Shown: positions 61,478 through 64,000 of the stretch, one piece after another
Numbering within the stretch: position 1 is the first letter of the stretch
Layout: each line of letters begins with the position of its first letter
DNA from: Sporosarcina luteola
Lineage (GTDB): Bacteria > Bacillota > Bacilli > Bacillales_A > Planococcaceae
DNA: 64,000 nt
Direction of reading: 5' to 3'
NCBI RefSeq assembly: GCF_023715535.1
Contig: NZ_JAMBOI010000002.1
Coordinates: 592,569 to 656,568, forward strand
The notes under the pieces: generated by a model
What the model was told of the DNA's origin: nothing
Databases searched by the model: none
The model's input: the letters and a program-made list of their open reading frames with translations, nothing else
Made by a program: the position numbers and the translations under genes

Positions 61478-61521
61478 AAAAAGCAAGTGTAGAAGAAAAT
61501 AATTCTCTTCTACACTTGCTT
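61478..61521 (-). terminator. Terminator of the rRNA-tRNA operon
   Basis: AGCAAGTGTAGAAGA pairs with TCTTCTACACTTGCTT (15 bp), followed on the minus strand by TTTATTTTG. Confidence 0.92.
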
Positions 61522-61528
61522 ACTAGTA

Positions 61529-61600
61529 TGACCCCTACGGGATTCGAACCCGTGTTACCGCCGTGAAAGGGCGGTGTCTTAACCGCTTGACCAAGGGGCC
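61529..61600 (-). tRNA. tRNA-Glu (UUC)
   Basis: 72-nt cloverleaf; anticodon loop CTTTCAC; T arm GGTTCGAATCC. CCA not encoded. Last gene of the tRNA operon. Confidence 0.96.
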
Positions 61601-61608
61601 AAAGAATA

Positions 61609-61699
61609 TGGCGGAGAAGGAGGGATTCGAACCCTCGCACCGCTTTCGCGATCTACGCCCTTAGCAGGGGCGCCTCTTGAGCCACTTGAGTACTTCCCC
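61609..61699 (-). tRNA. tRNA-Ser (GCU)
   Basis: Class II tRNA with long variable arm; acceptor GGGGAAG/CTTCTCC; anticodon loop CTGCTAA; CCA encoded. Confidence 0.95.
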
Positions 61700-61708
61700 G
61701 TATAAAAT

Positions 61709-61783
61709 TGGCTCCGCAGGTAGGACTCGAACCTACGACCGATCGGTTAACAGCCGATTGCTCTACCACTGAGCTACTGCGGA
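61709..61783 (-). tRNA. tRNA-Asn (GUU)
   Basis: Acceptor TCCGCAG/CTGCGGA; anticodon loop CTGTTAA; CCA encoded. Confidence 0.96.
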
Positions 61784-61789
61784 ATATGA

Positions 61790-61863
<74 letters not shown>

Positions 61864-61864
61864 A

Positions 61865-61938
61865 TGGAGCGGGTGAAGGGAATCGAACCCTCATCATCAG
61901 CTTGGAAGGCTGAGGTTTTACCACTAAACTACACCCGC
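61865..61938 (-). tRNA. tRNA-Gly (UCC)
   Basis: Acceptor GCGGGTG/CACCCGC; anticodon loop CTTCCAA; CCA encoded. Confidence 0.96.
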
Positions 61939-61944
61939 AAAGAA

Positions 61945-62020
61945 TGGTGGCTCAGGACGGAATCGAACCGCCGACACAAGGATTTTCAGTCCTTTGCTCT
62001 ACCGACTGAGCTACTGAGCC
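61945..62020 (-). tRNA. tRNA-Phe (GAA)
   Basis: Acceptor GGCTCAG/CTGAGCC; anticodon loop CTGAAAA; CCA encoded. In B. subtilis trnB a tRNA-His follows here; it is absent. Confidence 0.96.
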
Positions 62021-62108
62021 ACATTTGACTTGGATAGCTGATAATTTCTGTTGAATCACTTAGAAATTCGCAATCATCAAATCGTAACTAATATGTAATC
62101 AAAGAAAA

Positions 62109-62184
62109 TGGCGGTCCCGACCGGGATCGAACCGGCGATCTCCTGCGTGACAGGCAGGCATGTTAACCGCTACACCACGGGACC
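62109..62184 (-). tRNA. tRNA-Asp (GUC)
   Basis: Acceptor GGTCCCG/CGGGACC; anticodon loop CTGTCAC; CCA encoded. An 88-base spacer, the longest before Ser(UGA) and its neighbours, separates it from tRNA-Phe. Confidence 0.96.
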
Positions 62185-62186
62185 AT

Positions 62187-62262
<76 letters not shown>

Positions 62263-62337
62263 ATAATAATAGTTGTAGGAAATTCAAATCCTACATATTC
62301 AGTTGTCCTAGGTACCACTATTGCTGTTTTAAAGATA

Positions 62338-62430
62338 TGGCGGAGGAAGAGGGATTCGAACCCCCGCGGGCTTTAACACCCCTGTCGGTTTTCAAGACCG
62401 ATCCCTTCAGCCAGGCTTGGGTATTCCTCC
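62338..62430 (-). tRNA. tRNA-Ser (UGA)
   Basis: Class II with long variable arm; acceptor GGAGGAA/TTCCTCC; anticodon loop CTTGAAA; CCA encoded. Confidence 0.95.
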
Positions 62431-62449
62431 GTAATGACTATTCAAATAG

Positions 62450-62526
62450 TGGTGGACCTTGCAGGACTCGAACCTGCGACCGGACGGTTATGAGCCGTCT
62501 GCTCTAACCAACTGAGCTAAAGGTCC
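62450..62526 (-). tRNA. tRNA-Ile2 (CAU, lysidine type)
   Basis: Acceptor GGACCTT/AAGGTCC; anticodon loop CTCATAA. It is not the initiator, and a separate elongator Met tRNA is next, so this one is taken as the Ile AUA-reader; position matches B. subtilis trnB Met2/Ile2. Confidence 0.8.
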
Positions 62527-62533
62527 TTTAGGA

Positions 62534-62607
62534 TGGCGGCAGAGGGGATCGAACCCCCGACCTTACGGGTATGAACCGTACGCTCTAGCCAGCTGAGCTA
62601 CGCCGCC
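62534..62607 (-). tRNA. tRNA-Met (CAU), elongator
   Basis: Acceptor GGCGGCG/TGCCGCC; anticodon loop TTCATAC; CCA not encoded. Confidence 0.88.
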
Positions 62608-62628
62608 AGGAAAAGTATTAAAGTAAAT

Positions 62629-62704
62629 TGGTGGAGCCTAGCGGGATCGAACCGCTGACCTCCTGCGTGCAAGGCAGGCGCTCTCCCAGCTGAGCTAAGG
62701 CCCC
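62629..62704 (-). tRNA. tRNA-Ala (UGC)
   Basis: Acceptor GGGGCCT/AGGCTCC with G-U pairs; anticodon loop CTTGCAC; CCA encoded. Confidence 0.96.
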
Positions 62705-62712
62705 ATAAGAAG

Positions 62713-62789
62713 TGGTCGGGAAGACAGGATTCGAACCTGCGACCCCTTGGTCCCAAACCAAGTGCTCTACCAAGCTGAGCTACTTCCCG
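62713..62789 (-). tRNA. tRNA-Pro (UGG)
   Basis: Acceptor CGGGAAG/CTTCCCG; anticodon loop TTTGGGA; CCA encoded. Confidence 0.96.
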
Positions 62790-62804
62790 ATATTTGTAAA
62801 GTAA

Positions 62805-62881
<77 letters not shown>

Positions 62882-62897
62882 AATATATATATTTGTT

Positions 62898-62986
62898 TGG
62901 TGCCGAGAACCGGAATCGAACCGGTACGGTAGTCACCTACCGCAGGATTTTAAGTCCTGTGCGTCTGCCAGTTCCGCCACCCCGGC
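62898..62986 (-). tRNA. tRNA-Leu (UAA)
   Basis: Class II; acceptor GCCGGGG/TCTCGGC; anticodon loop CTTAAAA; CCA encoded. Confidence 0.95.
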
Positions 62987-62994
62987 AAAAGATA

Positions 62995-63069
62995 TGGAGC
63001 GGAAGACGGGATTCGAACCCGCGACCCCGACCTTGGCAAGGTCGTATTCTACCACTGAACTACTTCCGC
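62995..63069 (-). tRNA. tRNA-Gly (GCC)
   Basis: Acceptor GCGGAAG/CTTCCGC; anticodon loop TTGCCAA; CCA encoded. Confidence 0.96.
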
Positions 63070-63077
63070 ATTGAAAG

Positions 63078-63159
63078 TGCGGGTGAAGGGAGTCGAACCC
63101 CCACGCCTTACGGCACTAGATCCTAAGTCTAGCGTGTCTGCCAGTTCCACCACACCCGC
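63078..63159 (-). tRNA. tRNA-Leu (UAG)
   Basis: Class II; acceptor GCGGGTG/CACCCGC; anticodon loop CTTAGGA; CCA not encoded. Confidence 0.95.
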
Positions 63160-63187
63160 ATATTCAGATCAAGACAGAGTCAAGAAA

Positions 63188-63263
63188 TGGTGAGCCATGC
63201 AGGATTCGAACCTGCGACCCTCTGATTAAAAGTCAGATGCTCTACCAACTGAGCTAATGGCTC
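63188..63263 (-). tRNA. tRNA-Lys (UUU)
   Basis: Acceptor GAGCCAT/ATGGCTC; anticodon loop CTTTTAA; CCA encoded. Confidence 0.96.
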
Positions 63264-63269
63264 AAAAAG

Positions 63270-63345
<76 letters not shown>

Positions 63346-63366
63346 AATTCATTATTTTTGTATATA

Positions 63367-63442
63367 TGGTGGAGGATGACGGGTTCGAACCGCCGACCCC
63401 CTGCTTGTAAGGCAGGTGCTCTCCCAGCTGAGCTAATCCTCC
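63367..63442 (-). tRNA. tRNA-Val (UAC)
   Basis: Acceptor GGAGGAT/ATCCTCC; anticodon loop CTTACAA; CCA encoded. First tRNA after the 5S gene, as in B. subtilis trnB. Confidence 0.96.
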
Positions 63443-63597
63443 GTTTTTGAATCGGGTTATTCTGCAACCTTCTTGCTTCTCTCGCTTTATACCAAGATCT
63501 GCAATAAACTTCTCACTACTACGTCAGCTTCACTCGACCGATTATGTAGCTTGTACATTTTTATCGTTGTCTGCTTACTATGTAATGATTTGGTTGG

Positions 63598-63712
63598 CCC
63601 GGCGACGTCCTACTCTCACAGGGGGAAGCCCCCTACTACCATCGGCGCTGAAGAGCTTAACTTCCGTGTTCGGTATGGGAACGGGTGTGACCTCTTCGCC
63701 ATCGTCACCAGA
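63598..63712 (-). rRNA. rrf: 5S ribosomal RNA
   Basis: The minus strand reads TGGTGACGATGGCGAAGAGG, ACCCGTTCCCATACCGAAC and GTGAGAGTAGGACGTCGCC, the standard Bacillales 5S sequence. Ends are approximate. It is followed by the tRNA cluster after ~155 bases. Confidence 0.95.
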
Positions 63713-63875
63713 CTATATCGCCTGTCAATGAAGACAATATTGATTATACCAACTCTGATGATATTTACAAGTCTTTTTTTAAAGAAACTTATTTGAACGA
63801 TGCTTATTCGTTCAAAACCGGATAAAACAGACATTATTGCTGAACTTCAAGTTCAACCGTACTTAAGTAACTATA

Positions 63876-64000
63876 AGGTTAAGTCCTCGATCGATTAGTA
63901 TCCGTCAGCTGCACGTGTCGCCACGCTTCCACCCCGGACCTATCCACCTCATCTTCTTTGAGGGATCTTACTTACTTGCGTAATGGGAAATCTCATCTTG
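63876..64000 (-). rRNA. rrl: 23S ribosomal RNA, 3' end (partial)
   Basis: The minus strand reads GATAGGTCCGGGGTGGAAGCG, GACGGATACTAATCGATCGAG and GACTTAACC, the well-known 23S 3' end. The gene continues past the window. The 160-base spacer to 5S contains a hairpin TTTGAACGA/TCGTTCAAA (63794-63818), probably a processing stem. Confidence 0.95.

Noticed and set aside
63447..63834. Open frames over 5S rRNA and its flanks
   Set aside because: They coincide with the rRNA gene and spacer; no ribosome sites.

Overview
The window looks like a chromosomal segment of a low-to-mid GC, spore-former-type member of the Bacillales, most likely a Planococcaceae (Sporosarcina-like) genome. The evidence is Shine-Dalgarno-rich genes with many TTG/GTG starts, T-box and SAM-I leaders, ARG, FapR and Zur type operators, a menaquinone operon, and gene order shared with Bacillus subtilis (ytpA-ytoA-metK-pckA-ytmA-ytkD-dps; menA-yteA; yndG-yndH-yndJ; an rrnB/trnB-like tRNA operon). 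The genus assignment is inference.

Layout. 1-2.7 kb: a polyamine operon (agmatinase end, carboxy(nor)spermidine dehydrogenase and decarboxylase) giving spermidine through carboxyspermidine. 2.8-5.6 kb: a two-gene operon of unknown small proteins, a secreted stalk-domain protein and a CynX-type exporter. 5.8-10 kb: argCJBD with promoter and putative ARG box. 10-11 kb: fabI with a FapR operator. 11.1-14.2 kb: yndGHJ. 14.4-15.8 kb: argH with a clear ARG box. 16-19 kb: a CDF cation exporter, an unknown gene coupled to an RNA methyltransferase, and a lipoprotein. 19.2-25.2 kb: an AT-richer, all-minus-strand run of small accessory genes (MazG-like, lipoproteins, GyrI-like, GNAT, GrpB, serine hydrolase, two-step NUDIX/kinase genes). 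25.6-31.8 kb: pepA, small membrane proteins, a PadR/HAAS-DUF4097 pair, yqxD and the type III polyketide pair bpsA-bpsB. 31.8-38.6 kb: T-box-controlled NhaC-type transporter (tyrosine specifier), large catalase, two crcB fluoride channels and a UvrD-like helicase. 38.7-52.7 kb: signal peptidase, a phosphoglycerate-mutase-family gene broken by an amber codon, ytpA, ytoA, metK (SAM riboswitch), pckA, norB-like efflux pump, palindromic dispersed repeats, ytmA, ytkD, malic enzyme, yjfB, dps, yidD, and a Zur-box znuA. 52.8-60.1 kb: menFDHBE and divergent menA, with no menC. 60.3 kb: yteA. 61.5-64 kb: 20 tRNA genes, 5S rRNA and the 3' end of 23S rRNA, all minus strand.

The most unusual signal is a set of five non-coding arrays (about 14.26, 25.35, 29.25, 41.78 and 61.14 kb). 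Each is built of 6 to 15 short units with a strict 20 or 21 bp period, i.e. two DNA helical turns. The conserved core differs from array to array, and all lie in gaps next to gene ends. One is a double array with two halves in opposite orientation. They do not fit CRISPR, coding or known terminator patterns, and I regard them as the best candidate for an undescribed element.

Small genes not obvious from long open frames were found by reading the gaps: 45 aa (2798-2935), 51 aa (27069-27224), 32 aa (41600-41698) and the 59 aa yjfB (50597-50776).
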